Counted from the stretch's first letter, positions 45,608-58,399 are shown. The stretch: DNA of 64,000 nucleotides from Massospora cicadina (GCA_022478985.1 JAKSZP010004198.1:61112-125111); one strand, 5' to 3'. Translations and numbers: made by a program. Notes: generated by a model from the letters alone, not told the origin.

Positions 45608-47576
45608 TAGTTTTCTTTCCACTTGAAGTCACTCTTCGAGCAATTTTATTAAAGATAAAAAGTAAGTAAACAAATATTAATCAAATGCCAACTGCTTCCA
45701 TTCAATCTCCAATGAAATCTGATTTGCTGCCAGCTGCTCCAGTGTGGGGCAGCGGCGAAACCCTGCCTAGCATTTTCCATCTGGCGGGAAAACGCGCTTG
45801 GACTGGTTCATCCAGTCCCAATAAGACCTTGGGTTGGTTTAATCCACCCAAGGATCTCGCCATCCACCTGGTACATACCCAGGCTGTGTCTTGCAGCCCA
45901 CTCATTCTCCCCCACTCCCAGCTCCATTTTGGCCTTCAGGTTAAGTATGGAGATTGTTCTCATATAAGGAGCAGGCAACATTTGCCCTGGCCCAGGTGGT
46001 GATGCTGCTGGATGGTTCTATGACTTCTGCCCCTTCAAGGGGTATTTCAACCTTGGCTTCACCTGTGAAGCTGACACCGCCACTGAGGCTACTGTGCCCC
46101 TGGTTTTCAAGGGCACACCCATATCAACAACATGTACCCAGCTCCCCACTGAAACAACCATGGTAGTATAATTCGCGGGGTTGCCCACTCATCTCCCCCT
46201 GCAGTACTCCATTAGGAGTTAATGGAAGGGTTAACCACATATGGCTCCGACCCCATCCTTCAGTTTGTGGTCCACAATGGGGCCGCTCGCCTAGTTGGGC
46301 CTTGGGCATATGCCACGATCAGCCCAATAAATTTAAAAATTGCTTTGTCACTTCCACCCCACGCCATCATACCCTCTGCCCCCGACCACCCATTCTGGGC
46401 CCGTGTAGAGGGCTGGAGGACATTCTGTCCTTCCTGCTTTGAGTTAGATTACTCAAAGCGTAAATGCCCACTCCCTCACAGCTTACTCTGACCCAGTGTG
46501 GTTGTCGCATGGCCCCCACTTAGCCCCACACCCCAATACTTTTCCAGCATGGGGTACAATCCTACCCCCCTCCCCCAAAGCCTGCGGCCGCCTTGGTGCC
46601 TGATGCAGCCAACCAGCCCCTTCCTCAGGCCAGTGCCACTTGCGCCTCGCCCAGTGCCACTTGCACCTCATCCAATCAGGAAATGGCTTGGAATAATGTG
46701 GGTTCCCACATTATCCTGCAATCGCCAGCCACACCCCTTCAATTTTCAGACCCAAATTTTGAGTTTGACTTGAACCCATGGTCCTATTGGCTGAAACTGA
46801 TGAGATGGGTAATTTTATTGAGGCCTCACAGCCCACATACAATGAATTTATCCAGGTACAGAATCCCAAACCAGTCACTCAACAGTATTATGCCCCCCAA
46901 CTGGACGCCATGGAGTTCCACTAGGACCACCAGCTCGCTGATATGGCAGCCACCCACCCTGAAATAACCACTATCTGTGAACTGGCTGAGTATCAGTAGC
47001 AGTGCTAGCCATGAAACTCCCGCCTCCCATCCTCAGGCTATCCACATCTGTATCACACAAACAGGCCATTATGTTTACCCACAGGCATGCTAAGGAAGCC
47101 ATCCAGAGAGTGGTTTCCGCATCACAGGCCAACCCTAGAGTCAACCGCGCCTCCGTGGCTTCACTGTCCCAGCTCCCTGCCCTCCACATTAAGGCGGAGG
47201 CCACCATTTCCAGATACATCAGCGACTTACTGTCCTACAATAATTTCCTCAAACAACCAATTGTTACCAACCTCTCTCCCTATGTTGCTGATCACCCCAC
47301 CCCTTTGCTCTCCTCATTGTCCCATGCTCTCACCGATGAGAAGCATGGGACTGAGGATGAGCCCCCCAATCCCCTCCCTTCCGCCGTGGTAAGTTGAGCG
47401 CCTCAGCGCTGTCCCACCTGGTAGGTTGGTGTCTCAATCGTTATGTTTCACCCATTCTTTGAGCAGTCAATTACTTTCGGTTTGAGTGATTAGTTCATTC
47501 AGTTTTTTTGCTTTCTGAGCTTCAGTAATGTCCGTCCCCTGGTTGGCGTGCCTCATTTTAAACTAAAAAATGGAAA
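45608..47576 (+). mobile_element. HAL1-like ORF1-only retroelement, copy G
   Basis: It starts right after the target duplication of copy F (TAGTTTTCTTTCCAC) and ends CCCCTGGTTGGCGTGCCTCA followed by an A-rich tail near 47576. The protein begins MPTASIQSPMKSDLLPAAPV and continues WGSGETLPSIFHLAGKRAW, FKGYFNLGFTCEADT-like sequence and LTTYGSDPILQFVVHNGAA. The knuckle is CPSCFELDYSKRKC, with the His changed to Tyr. The C-terminal frame 47002-47397 ends YVADHPTPLLSSLSHAL and EDEPPNPLPSA. I found no convincing target duplication; it may have inserted into the 3' junction of copy F. Confidence 0.75.
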
Positions 47577-47593
47577 GTTATTGCCGAAATTTT

Positions 47594-49426
47594 TACTTTA
47601 GATACTTTTTTATTTAACTGAGGCAAGCTAACCAGGGGATGGACAATACTGAGCTCCATGGAGCAAAACTTAAACTATGCTAGAATTTAAACAAACAGAG
47701 AGAGAGAAAAGCGTATCACTCAAACCAAATCAAAAAAATATTTTAATCAACCAACCAGGTCAGATGCAGTGAACCACTATGCGTAGATGGTGGGGGGTGA
47801 GTTAGGATTGGGAGGCTCATCTTCCTCCTCTGTGTTGGACAGTATATGGCAGATAGCTGAGAGCTTGGATGTGGGTGCATCCTCAAAATGTGGGTCAAGG
47901 TAGCAAAGTGTCTTGGGAAGCATGAATTTAGCTATGAGGAGGGTTGTGATATTTGGAAAGGGCTTTTGAAGCCTTGAGCTGAACTTTGGGTAGCGTGGTA
48001 AAGGAGGCGATGTTGTTGCTGGTAATGTGGGTCTTGGGGCCAAATTTTGCGACCATTGCAACTTTTTGTATTGCCTTATGGGCAACTTTTTGGAACCAGA
48101 GGAATTCTATTTATTTATTTGTTGCATGAGGGGAAGGATAGGGTGGGTACCCTTTCGGCCAAAACTGCAACTAATTTTGCTATAGTCTTTTGGAGGGGGT
48201 GACATCAGGGGAGGCAACAGCCTCTTTTGTGAGTTGGTGGTCACTTCAGAATTCATCAGCATCTGATTGTAGAGCATAGTGGCGATTGGGAATTGAGCCG
48301 CATATTATGCGTTTAGGTACATTTTGAGGCCTGGGGCCTCAACCGAGTCAGAGATGAATTTCCCAATTAATCAATTTCCTCCAAATAAACTGGTGATTTT
48401 GGTTGAAGATGATAGGTTGGTCGGCATATGGGTGGGCTGGATTGGGTGGCTGGGTGGGTTTTTTAATTTACTGGGGTCCATGATGGATCCTGGTTAGTTG
48501 GAGTAGGAGTGGTAGTTTAACATTTCAGTTCCTTATTAGTTGAATCCGTGGCAGTTGCATCTACCATTTTGGGTGGGGGAGGGAGGATTGTGCTCCATTC
48601 AAAAAAGGATTTTATGTCGGCTATGGGAGCATCATGGGGGGAGTCAAGCGTGTGGGCTCCATCTCAGGCTATGGTTGGGAAGCACCGCTTTGAGTGGTCC
48701 ATATCAAAACAATTGGGGCAGATCGTGCGCCCTTTATCTACTCTGGCCCAAAAAGGGTGGTCAGGGCATAGGAGACAACAGTGCAAGGGGAAATCGAAAT
48801 GGCAATTTTGCTTATTATTGGGCATGTGGTTGCAAAGGCGCAAGGGCCCGCTAGTCAGTTGGCTCCATTGGGAACCACAAATTGTATAATGGGGTCAGCT
48901 CCATATACTGACAACCCAGCTATTATATCGCTATATAAAGTTTCAGGGGGAGGTGGTTGGGAGGCCTGCAAATTGAACCACAAGAGTGGTATCATCAGGC
49001 AACCAGGTGCGAGTAGTTGGGATGGAGGTTTCCTGGAACACTAGGGGAATGTTGGCTGCAATTGCAGCATCAGCTTCGCAGGTAAGGCTGAGGTTGAAGT
49101 ACCCCTTGTAGGGATGGAAGACAATAAAGCCTGCAGGCTGCATAAGCGCCTGGGCTAATTCAATTTTTTTGTTTGTCATTGTAGGGGAACAAGTTGCCAT
49201 ATTCACCCAGAGGCCAAATCACATCTTGATTTTGGGGAGCACAATGGGGCTATGAGGCACCATTTGAGAATGTGAGAGGTGGAGGGCGAGATCCTTGGGG
49301 GGAGTGTATCACCCCAAGGAATTAGGGGGCTGGTTGATCCGGTTCAAAGGCGTTTCCCCGCTGGGCAGAATATGCTTGGGGGGTTCCACCTCTGCCCCAC
49401 TTTGGAGCAGCGGGCTACTTTAGATA
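47594..49426 (-). mobile_element. HAL1-like retroelement, copy E (5'-truncated)
   Basis: The body is 47605-49415 (1,811 bp), flanked by TACTTTAGATA (47594-47604 and 49416-49426, perfect 11 bp). The minus strand starts inside the ORF at the ALVWGR-equivalent region, so about 100-150 bp of 5' end are missing, as expected from incomplete reverse transcription. Blocks: GFIVFHPYKGYFNLSLTCEA, PDDTTLVVQFAGLPTTSP, a knuckle reading CPNCFDMDHSKRC (one residue shorter than usual), and a C-terminus ending HFEDAPTSKLSAICHIL and EDEPPNPNSPP. It lies tail-to-tail with copy G. Confidence 0.8.
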
Positions 49427-49599
49427 ATTCTTTTTCCAGATACGATAAATACTTTTTTTTATGGTCCTTTAAAATTTGTCTTTAACGTCTTTCACAGTTT
49501 CTGCCTTTATTATTGTTGACTTTATTTGGTGCTTATAATGCCAAAGTACAATTATATTGTTATGAGGATTAGACTTAGCTTTCCTATTTTCTGCAGTAA

Positions 49600-51960
49600 T
49601 TGAGAAAAGCCAGTGTGCTTTGGAGCAGCCCTAAGATGTTTAGTTCTAAGGCTTCAACATGGTTAAACACATTTGAACCCATGAGAAAAAGTCCTATATA
49701 CGCAATAATGGTTCCTCTAACTCGCCTGTTAGTGAAATCTGTGAACAGACAGATTTTTTAATGTCAGTGGCTTAACCAAAAATATCAGCACCTCATGAGA
49801 GAGCGGGCCACTTTGACAATAATATAAAAAACTCAAGCTTAATTTGGTAACCAAGAAGAAAACCAACTACTTCCTTCAGTTGATGCTTGCTACCCCTCCC
49901 ATCAGGAGCTCAGTCTTTTTGGAAATGGTCCTTGCCAGCAGGTATTTTCAGATTGAACTATACCAAGGATTGAGCCAAGTGCTTCTTATTGCAATTAAAA
50001 AATTATTTGGTTGATTTGGCCGCTATAGGGCTATGCAATTCCTTGGACACCTCCACCAAGCTAAGGATAGACTACTGGGTGACTTAGTTGTCATGCATGT
50101 TTATCTACCCTGAAGACATCATGATATTCTCCAATACCTTTGTTGGAAATCTAGGCATATTTATAAAGTTCTTGACCGACTAAGACACATTTACTTTTTA
50201 AGTTCAAGCTTTAAAATGTGCTTTTTTCACCAAAAATGGAGTTCCTCAGGCATAAAGATACCAAGCAGGGGATCAAACCCCTTTCAGACAAGGTTGCCGC
50301 AATAAAAAATGACTTCAATTCAAAGCCTTTAAGACATATAATTGTTTATGGGATACTGAGGTTCTACAGATAGTAATCCCACGGTTTGCTGACCTTTTTA
50401 AACAATTTGGTCACCTTGATGCAACTAGAACGCTACTTTTTAATGTAATTCTGAGCATAAACAGATATTCAACCTTCTTAGGACTGCTTTAATCACCTAG
50501 CCTATCCTTATACACCTAAAGTTTAATCATTTCTTTTTTCTATTTACTAACGCCAGCAATGTGGCTGTGGGGCCATTCTAGCACAGTTAAACAATTAGCA
50601 AGTAGACTGACCTGTGGCCTATTTTAGTAAATCCCTTTCTATGGATGGGAGAAATTACAGCTTTAGCAAATTTTAATACATTGTCACGCTTTTTTAGTTA
50701 ATTTTTTTACTATATCTTTATGGAACTCACTTCACTATAATCACTAATTATGCCTCTCTCAGATGACTCCAACAGATGAATGATACAGACAGGAGGATAT
50801 CTAGATGTGCGCTGTTGTTGCAGAGTTAATACTTAAAATAGATCATTGCACTATTAATACCCACCAGAATGTGGATGGGCTATTTAGTATGCTGACCTTA
50901 GCCATGTTGGTACCTGAGGAAGACACTATATGATATGATTGGCCAGCTGGACAGGTGGGAGTTGGAGACTCTGGAGACAAATTTGAGTTGCAATCTATGG
51001 TGAAGGACACCCAAATTAAGGATTTTATGCTCTATAAAATTATAATAAAAAATGATTGCCTTACATGTTACCATCCTCTTAAAACAAATATATTTTAAAG
51101 ACTACTTTACGTGATTTTTAAAACAGTCAAAAAGAAGTATGTATGGTTAAACTAGATTAATTTATTAGGGCTAAATGCCTGAAACCATATAATAAGTATT
51201 AGAAGTTTCTTATTTTCAGGAGTCAAGATCCTTCATACCCTTGCTACCATTATAAATCTTTGGCTCCCTTGTCACCATTTAGTGTAATCAGTGCGGATGT
51301 AATAGGACCTTTATCAATGGGTCTTCATGGACACCACTACATTCTACTTATCAATGAACACCTAACCAAGTGCCTGAGGCTATCTCTTTCACTGCAGCCA
51401 CCACATAGGCTATATCTTTAATCCTTTTCTGATCTGTTTCCATACATCATAAATGCCCAAGAGTCTTACTTTCTTATAACGGGTTATTCTTTAGATCACA
51501 AGTTGTTAAAGAACTGCACTGCTTGGTACTGGCCAACACTTCACTTCCCCAAAAATTCCTTTAACTAATAGGGCAGTATAATGAATGAGAGGTACCCTAG
51601 TATCTATATCCTCATAATATGGAAGCTACCAATCCCATGCAATGAAATCATTCTTTATCATTCACTTTTGCTAGCCACTTGATAGTTTATCGTCACATAA
51701 TTAATATATCGCTGTTCTGTGCTCATATAGGAGAGAACCTCGATTGCTTAGCAGTGTCCAACCACAGATACCCTTATGAATCAAAAAATGACAAACTAGC
51801 CATGAGAGCACTGACCAACGAAATCATCAAATCACAAGCGTTTGCCACCCGGAATAATGTCATAATTACTGCAAAGGTAACTGAACAATTCAATGACCAT
51901 CAATTGGCCCTTCAGACCTTCAAAATTGGGGTCTCATCTTATTTTATCATCATACCCTAG
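49600..51960 (+). pseudogene. Gypsy-like pol relic
   Basis: Reverse transcriptase traces include FLEMVLASRYFQIELYQGL at about 49916-49970 and an EDIMIFSNTFVGNL segment (YxDD region) at about 50115-50150. An RNase H trace reads FTNASNVAVGP at about 50545-50575 (TDAS changed to TNAS). An integrase trace reads SADVIGPLSMGLHGHHYILL near 51290-51350. A final frame (51679-51960) reads ENLDCLAVSNHRYPYESKND and cannot be assigned. Everything is heavily mutated. No LTR was delimited. Confidence 0.6.
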
Positions 51961-52594
51961 CGGACGGACCAGCAAGTCTGACACCTCTAGGTCAGACCAA
52001 ATCACGCCCTAAACAAGGCTGGTTCTAAGTATTTCATTGCAGATGTTTTCCAGGGCACTGTGATTATAAATGTCATTTTAGGTATCTTTGGCTATTTAAC
52101 TCTCTAACAGGATATCAAGAGGCACTTTTGCCATTTTTAAAGTAAATCAATATAAACATACTAAACTTTGATACAATGAGTGATTCAATTGCCCTCTCTG
52201 GGATCAAGTCTCCCTGTTATAAATAATTTTTATATAATAGTTGATTTTTCAAATGTACAAAAGCTAATAATAGAATTAAGTATTTTTACAAGGTACAATA
52301 TTGACTGGGTCATTAACTAACGACCTGGGCAAAAATTGCATCCCAAACTAATAGTTGAAAACCCAAAGCACTTGAATTATGGGGTTTATTACAATCCATC
52401 TGTTGACATATGAGGATGAAAGCCGCTTGACCCTCCTATTAGATTAGAAGTGAAGATTCTATTTTGAGGGACCCAGATGCTCTAAACGCCACAAGGCTCC
52501 CTCACATCCTATAAATATTGATGTATCTTTGCCTAACAATGTCAGTTTTAGTTTCTTTCCCATCTTTCATTTAATGTAAACTATTTGTCCTTTG
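51961..52594. other. Region before the complete LTR element
   Basis: There is no gene. A TATA-like CCTATAAATATTG near 52510 followed by a CT-rich stretch could be the promoter part of an LTR of the preceding relic, but no second copy is present for comparison. Confidence 0.35.
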
Positions 52595-52599
52595 CATAC

Positions 52600-53097
52600 T
52601 GTCACAATTCTGATATGACTGGATGATAAGCTCTACGTTGTTATGGCTGAATGGATAGGATCCACCGAGTTTTATATGAGTTATGATTATTTGAGCACCT
52701 CAAAATGAGGCGATATTGGGTTGTTGGGAAATCGCTTCAAATCAGGCAATCATGAAATTAATGAATGAAGAGTTACCAGAACCAATGAGATATGGCGAAT
52801 TTAATTACTAAGCCATTGAAGAGGTATCATCTGAAGTCACTACCATATAGGTGAGATGAGATGATTGAGAAGAGGAGGTTGTTAATAGTTTAAAGTAAGC
52901 AAAACAGAGAGAATCTTCTGTATTGATAATATTGAATAAAAGAGAGTTGTGGGAGCGAGTGCTACGTATTTATTTAAAAGTTTATCCTGTTGTTTCAAGA
53001 ATGACGAGCATCACATCATTGGTTCTAATTGCTCAGTGGGTTGAAGCCTGTGCAAAATCCTTCAGCGTATCTATTGAATACCGCCGATTTTATAACA
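52600..53097 (+). repeat. 5' LTR (498 bp)
   Basis: It begins TGTCACAATTCTGATATGAC and ends CCGATTTTATAACA. An AATAAAAG signal lies near 52933. Confidence 0.92.
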
Positions 53098-53098
53098 G

Positions 53099-53115
53099 TG
53101 GTGCTCATTACAGAG
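53099..53115 (+). other. Primer-binding-site-like sequence
   Basis: TGGTGCTCATTACAGAG lies one base after the 5' LTR and begins with TGG, complementary to a tRNA CCA end. I could not name the tRNA. Confidence 0.6.
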
Positions 53116-53136
53116 AGCCCATTGATCAATTATAGA

Positions 53137-54250
53137 ATGATAAAAAATCAGTTGCCAGCTATGTTGCATCCATGTTGTTTTGATAAATATTCTACCCAAC
53201 ACTATGGGTCAGTTGCCTATGCGGAGCTGAAACTGGAATTGGACGCTGTGCTTAAAAAACAAGATGAGCTGCTCCAGGAGGTTTGCTGCAATAAGCTTCC
53301 TCCATTTGATCATGAAAGGATATAAATGGGTTCTTTAAGCGATTTGAAATTGCAACTGAAGGAGTCTCAGATCAATGGAGAGTGAACTGTTGATTTCTTC
53401 CTTGGATGTCAGAAGTGCTGATCAAGTCATCTGTTACCTTTCAGGCAGTTCCATTACATACCAAGAAGCCAAAGAGATGATGCTGCAGTTGTTTGGTGGA
53501 ACTGCAAAGATGTCACAGCGGAAGGCAGAGTTTTTGACCATCAGGTTTCAGCGGAATGAGACCCTCACTGCGTTTGCTGAGCGATTTATGGTGGAAGCTC
53601 ATGTGCTAATTGGGGCTGGAATTTTATCCAAATCTGATGTGTGTATTGCGATGACTTCTGCTGTGAAGCCATACCATGAGTTCCATAACGTTATGACCCC
53701 ACTGTTGGATGAATATGTACCTTTGCTTAAAATTGTTCAGTTTTTGCATCGTATATCAGCCAACTTCCCTCCACCTAATACCAAGCGGAATCCTTCTGCT
53801 ACAACTGCCAAATCATTTTACTTTGGGAACTTTGTCAGTCCAGTTCAGATTCCACCAAGTTACCCTTAGCAGTTAAACATCCGCTCCATACCTTCTTATT
53901 GTCCACAGCCCATTTATCACCCTAAACCTGTTTATTCTGATCATTTCTAGCCCAACTCTCGATGTGGCTCATTTCACATTTATCAGGGTCATGAGTCCTA
54001 TGGGGTCAGCTGTTTCAAATGCAGTCGATAGGGCATCTGGAATGATAGTGCCCCAATCAACTGGTCTCTTGTGTACAGCTGGAACAGTACTGCCAGGGAA
54101 AAGTCAGAGCGGAGTAGAGATGGGACTCTCTACCTCCGCTATACCAAACCCAAACGTCCCACCTGAACCATTTTAGAATATTCATCTGAAGTTCCCTTGC
54201 ACAATGAGTCAGTTTTATATCAGCAGCCAGTTGGGGGGTGAATTTTTTGA
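53137..54250 (+). pseudogene. gag relic with degenerate zinc knuckle
   Basis: It begins MIKNQLPAM at 53137, with ELKLELDAVLKKQDELLQEV in the first block. The main capsid-like frame (53375-53869) contains YQEAKEMMLQLFGGTAKM, AEFLTIRFQRNETLTAFAER and FHNVMTPLLDEYVPLLK. These resemble the retrotransposon gag domain, in which W/F-rich helices precede a 'F...R...E.L..F..RF' block. Further on, a frame around 54010 reads CFKCSR, a stop, then GIWNDSAP; this looks like a CCHC knuckle that lost its His and last Cys. Internal stops at 53325 and 53869 break the gene. Confidence 0.7.
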
Positions 54251-54534
54251 CACGAGTGCAGTCTGTGGCTATGGCAGAAGAGGGGTCTCAGATGCAGGTT
54301 GAGCCTTATGCTTTCCAAATGTTCAACAAAGTTTCCCCGAAAAGTTAGACCCCTCCTCAGATGCACCTTTCTTGCAAGCAGTAAGCGTCGCTCTTCTGGT
54401 CAAACTATTATAAAAAATACCCAGAATTGGGGAGGGGATTGCGTGTTTCCTTGGAAACAGGGACTCCTTAAATGTCCATGTTATAAACAGTCGAGATGCA
54501 TCTTAATCCAAATGTACTTACTGTGACCTGGTTA

Positions 54535-56662
54535 TAGCTAAGATCCAAGTCCATGCCATCATAAATACTGGTGCCCCCATAAATATAGTCTCCACCAAAT
54601 TGGTGGCCAGGTTAACACTAAAACTGGATGTGGATCACCGGATAGTATAAGGCACTGTTAGAGCAGAAAACATGGTCTCTGAGGGAGCATACAGTGCGCT
54701 TCCGTTGCAGTTTGGTTCTATTGTCATGTTAGCCCAGCTATAGTGTTACCAAATAGCAATTATGATCTATTGATTGGAACTGCCTTCTTGCAACACTATG
54801 GGGCTGTCATTGATATAACGGATGAGACTTTTGAGATATTGGGTCAGTGAATCCCAATTCACTTCACCTCTAGCGGAGTGCCAAATGATCTGGTGCATAT
54901 GGGGAATATCAATATAGCTTATAGTGACGGAGTAATCCCTGTGCACTACCATCAGTTAAATGGCAAAACACGGGCCCTTCCTCAACAGATTTATGAATAT
55001 TAAGGGCTGCCGCTCAGAGCTGCCAGACCTATATCTATTCCATCTATGCATCAAGTTATAGTGAACACTGACTTGGTGATTGAAGTTCCTGATGGACTGT
55101 ATGAGGAAGTTATTGGGCCGTATCAGCAGTCATGGTTTGAGCCCCACGTGGCCCCAGGCATTATATTACTAGGGAAGGAGGAGATCAAAGTTTTGCTTGC
55201 AAATCTAAAAATGGTACCACTGCAAATCCGCTGCCACCAAATAGTGGCATATTTACACTTTATCCCTGTTGAGAGGGTTCTTTCAGTTCATGAGTTTGAG
55301 TTTCTGGAAGAAGTAGTAACCAAGGAAATTGACAAGCTATTAGTGCAAGGGATGCTTGAACCATCGAAGAGTCCATGGGCTTCACCTGTTCTTATTGTAA
55401 AAAAGAAGGATGGTACTAACTATATAGTGATTGACTACTGAAAGCTCAACAGCATCACCAAAAAGGTCTCATATCCCTTACCGCAGATTGACAACGCTTT
55501 GGATCAGCTAGGGGGAGCTCATTTCTTCTCAGCAATGGACCTGATCTCAGGCTACTGGTAAATTGAGTTGCCCCTGGTGGAGCAGGAGAAGTGCGCTGTA
55601 ATCACATTCAAAGGTCTTTTCCAACAAACCTGGATGCCACAAGGGCTGTGTAATGCTCTGGCTATTTTTCAACAAATGATGGACACTATTCTTTGGGACC
55701 TAAAGCTGTCATGCATCCTTGTATAACTCAATGACATTAATGTTTTCTCTCAAACCTTCTCTGAACACCTCGACCATTTAGAAAACTGTATTCTGCCAGC
55801 TCGCTGAGGCCAACATTGAGATCAAACCCCAGAAATGTCATTTCTTTAAGGACCAGCTGGAGTACCTGGGGTTTGTGGTTGATGCCATAGGGCTGAGACC
55901 TCAACCGGCCAAGGTGGAAGATATTTGAAAAATGACTCCACCCAACAGAAAGCAGGATATACAGGTCTTTTTGGAAATGGGCAGATATTACCAGCGCTTC
56001 ATCCCTAACTTCATCTGTATTGGAGCCCACTATTTGAGTTATTAAGAAGGGACACCTTGTTTGAATGGATGGAATGTCAGCAACGCGCTTTTGATATTCT
56101 TTGAACGGCGTTGACCAGTGCGCTGGTGTTACACTATCCCAATTTCAAAAAAGAGTTCATTGTTCAGACAGATGCATCCCTTTCCGCTGTAGGGGCAGTC
56201 CTATCCCAAAAAGATGAGGAAGGAGAAGAGCATCACGTAGCATACTGTAGTCATAGGTTGAACATCCATGAGCGCAGTTATACTGTGACTGAGCGGGAAT
56301 GGTTGGCGGTGATCTACACCTATATGCAATTTTGGGTGTATTTGCATGGGGTGAAATTCAAAATTGTACCGGATCATGCCTCGTTACACCAGTTACAGAA
56401 TCTTAAAGAGCCTGAAGGGCGTCTGGCCCAATGGGCTCCTAAACTGCAGGCATACAATTTCAAAATTCTTCACCAACTCAGAGCAAAACACCAAGATGCT
56501 GATTGTTTATCAAGATTACCCACAATTGCAGTTACAATGGATCTGACTGATATAATGTTCAATAAGATGCTTAACGGCAAGAACAATGATGAACCTCCTC
56601 CAGTCATTAAGGTATTGGATGGAATAAGGGTCAATACGTTCCAGAATAATGGGGAAATATAA
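54535..56662 (+). pseudogene. Protease, reverse transcriptase and RNase H relic
   Basis: The protease has AIINTGAPINIVSTKLVARL, where the catalytic DTGA is NTGA (AAT at 54564-54566). The reverse transcriptase frame (55046-55441) contains SPWASPVLIVKKKDGTNYIV followed by a stop in place of an Arg or similar. Then FFSAMDLISGYW and a stop, a MPQGLCNALAIFQQMMD segment, and a YLDD box that reads stop-L-N-D (55724-55735). RNase H (56111-56662) is open and well kept: TDASLSAVGAVLSQKDEEGE, HRLNIHERSYTVTEREWLAV, and DADCLSRLP. The catalytic losses are G-to-A changes. Confidence 0.85.
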
Positions 56663-57760
56663 GTGGATAGGGGACACTACCGTGATTCTCCCAAGGCCTT
56701 CCAGCTGCCCAACTGTTATCATGAGTGCACATTGGACCGTTGGCCATGGTAGCATGCACAAGACGCTGGAATTATTGTGATCTCAATATCACTGGGAAAG
56801 CATGAACTTCAAAGTGCTTGATACTATCTCCTCATGTCACCAGTGCCAAGTGGAAAAGCCAAACCACCAGAAGACCTCAACCGGTTAGTGAAGCCACACT
56901 TTTCTTGGCATACGGTTTCCCTAGATGTTGTCAGCCCTCTGCCAACAGGACTTAACAGGTCTAAACACATTTGGTGGCAAATGACCACTTAACCTGGTGG
57001 GTTGAAGCCAGGGAGATATGAGACTAAGGGGCTGTCACAGTGTCCAAATTATAATGGAATGCATTATTCAGCGGCATGGCTGCCCTCAGTTCCTCCTTAT
57101 TGATAATGGAACGATCTTCACTTCCCACATACTCCCAAAACTTAATGAGCTAATGGCCATCCGAGGGGTTTTGACAACCCCATACCACCCCAAGTCTAAC
57201 GGAATGGTGGAGCAGGTCAATGGGACTTTAGTGAACATACTCCTTAAATTAGTAGTGGATCAACCCTCAGATTAGAGTTCCCTTTTGTCCACAGCCATCT
57301 TTGCTTATAATATTAGTTATCATTCCACCACGGGGAAGAGTCCCTTTTAATTACTATATGGCCAACACCCTAATCTTTCAGCGCTGCTATACTCCTGTGT
57401 AGAAGATACTGGCATAATGGATCCCCCAACGTTATTTGATGACTCTAGATAACACATTAAACAAATTGCAAACTGAAGCATACTCTTTCAGTTTTGCAAA
57501 GAATATTAAGACTCAAGATGCCAATTAGGTACAGTTTAGCAGGTTAGCTCAGTTCAAATATGGGGACATGGTTCCATTCTATGATAAACACTGGTTCAGG
57601 TGGAAGCACAAGTTGGACAGTATCTGGATTGGGCATTCAAAATTTTGAGAAGACAGGTATGGATGCATATACTATCAAGGATCCCATGAGTGGTCAGATC
57701 ATCAACTGATGCACGTGAAGTTCCTCCAGGCATATAAGAAATAGGAGCCTTATCATCCAG
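56663..57760 (+). pseudogene. Integrase relic
   Basis: Zinc-binding residues survive in part (SSCHQCQVEK-like at about 56830). The core has FLLIDNGTIFTSHILPKLNE (57090-57150) with the second catalytic Asp and TTPYHPKSNGMVEQVNGTLV (57175-57235) with the catalytic Glu. AYNISYHSTTGKSPF follows a stop at 57275. The region after 57540 is a poorly kept C-terminus. No chromodomain is seen before the polypurine tract. Confidence 0.8.
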
Positions 57761-57776
57761 TCAAAGGGGGAGGTAA
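57761..57776 (+). other. Polypurine tract
   Basis: CAAAGGGGGAGGTAA lies directly before the 3' LTR start at 57777. Confidence 0.8.
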
Positions 57777-58274
57777 TGTCTCAATTCTGATATGACTGGA
57801 TGATAAGCCCTATGTCATTAAGGCGGAATGGATAGGATCTGCTGAGTTTTATATGAGTTATGATTATTCGAGCACCTCAATTTGAGGCTATATTGGGTTG
57901 TTGGGAAATCGCCTCAAATTAGGAGATCATAAAATTAATGAATGAAGAGTTGCCAGAACCAATGAGATATGGCGAATTAAATTACTAAGACATGGAAGAG
58001 GTATCATCCAAAGTTGCTACAATATAGGCGAGATGAGATGATTGAGAAGAGGAGGTTGTTAGTAGTTTAGAGTAAGCAGAACAGCAAGAATCCTCTGTAT
58101 TGATTATATTAAATAAATGAGAGTTGTGGGAGTGAGTGCTCTGTATTTATTTAAAAGTTTATCCTGTTGTTTTAAGGATGACGATCATCACATCATTGGT
58201 CCTAATTGCTCAGTGGGTTAAACCCTGTGCAAAATCCTTCGGCGTATCTCTTGAATATTGCCAATTTTATAACA
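57777..58274 (+). repeat. 3' LTR (498 bp)
   Basis: It begins TGTCTCAATTCTGATATGAC and ends CCAATTTTATAACA. It has the same length as the 5' LTR, and the differences between them are mostly transitions. Confidence 0.92.
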
Positions 58275-58399
58275 CATACTTTAATAAAATCGTTAGCAAC
58301 TATGAACTATAATAGTTACTAATAATTAACCTTTCTGTCAAAAACATGCTTTGCCATTGCCTTACAAAAGCTAATCCGTCACTAAGGGCCAACCCAAAG

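Larger units (their letters stand above)
52600..58274 (+). mobile_element. Complete Ty3/gypsy-type LTR retrotransposon, 5,675 bp
   Basis: Two 498 bp LTRs (52600-53097 and 57777-58274) start TGTC and end ATAACA. They are flanked by a perfect 5 bp target duplication CATAC (52595-52599 and 58275-58279). A primer-binding-like sequence and a polypurine tract are in the right places. The body shows gag, protease, RT, RNase H and integrase in Ty3/gypsy order and no visible chromodomain. The LTRs differ at many positions and all genes carry stops, so it is an old but structurally whole insertion. Confidence 0.93.
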
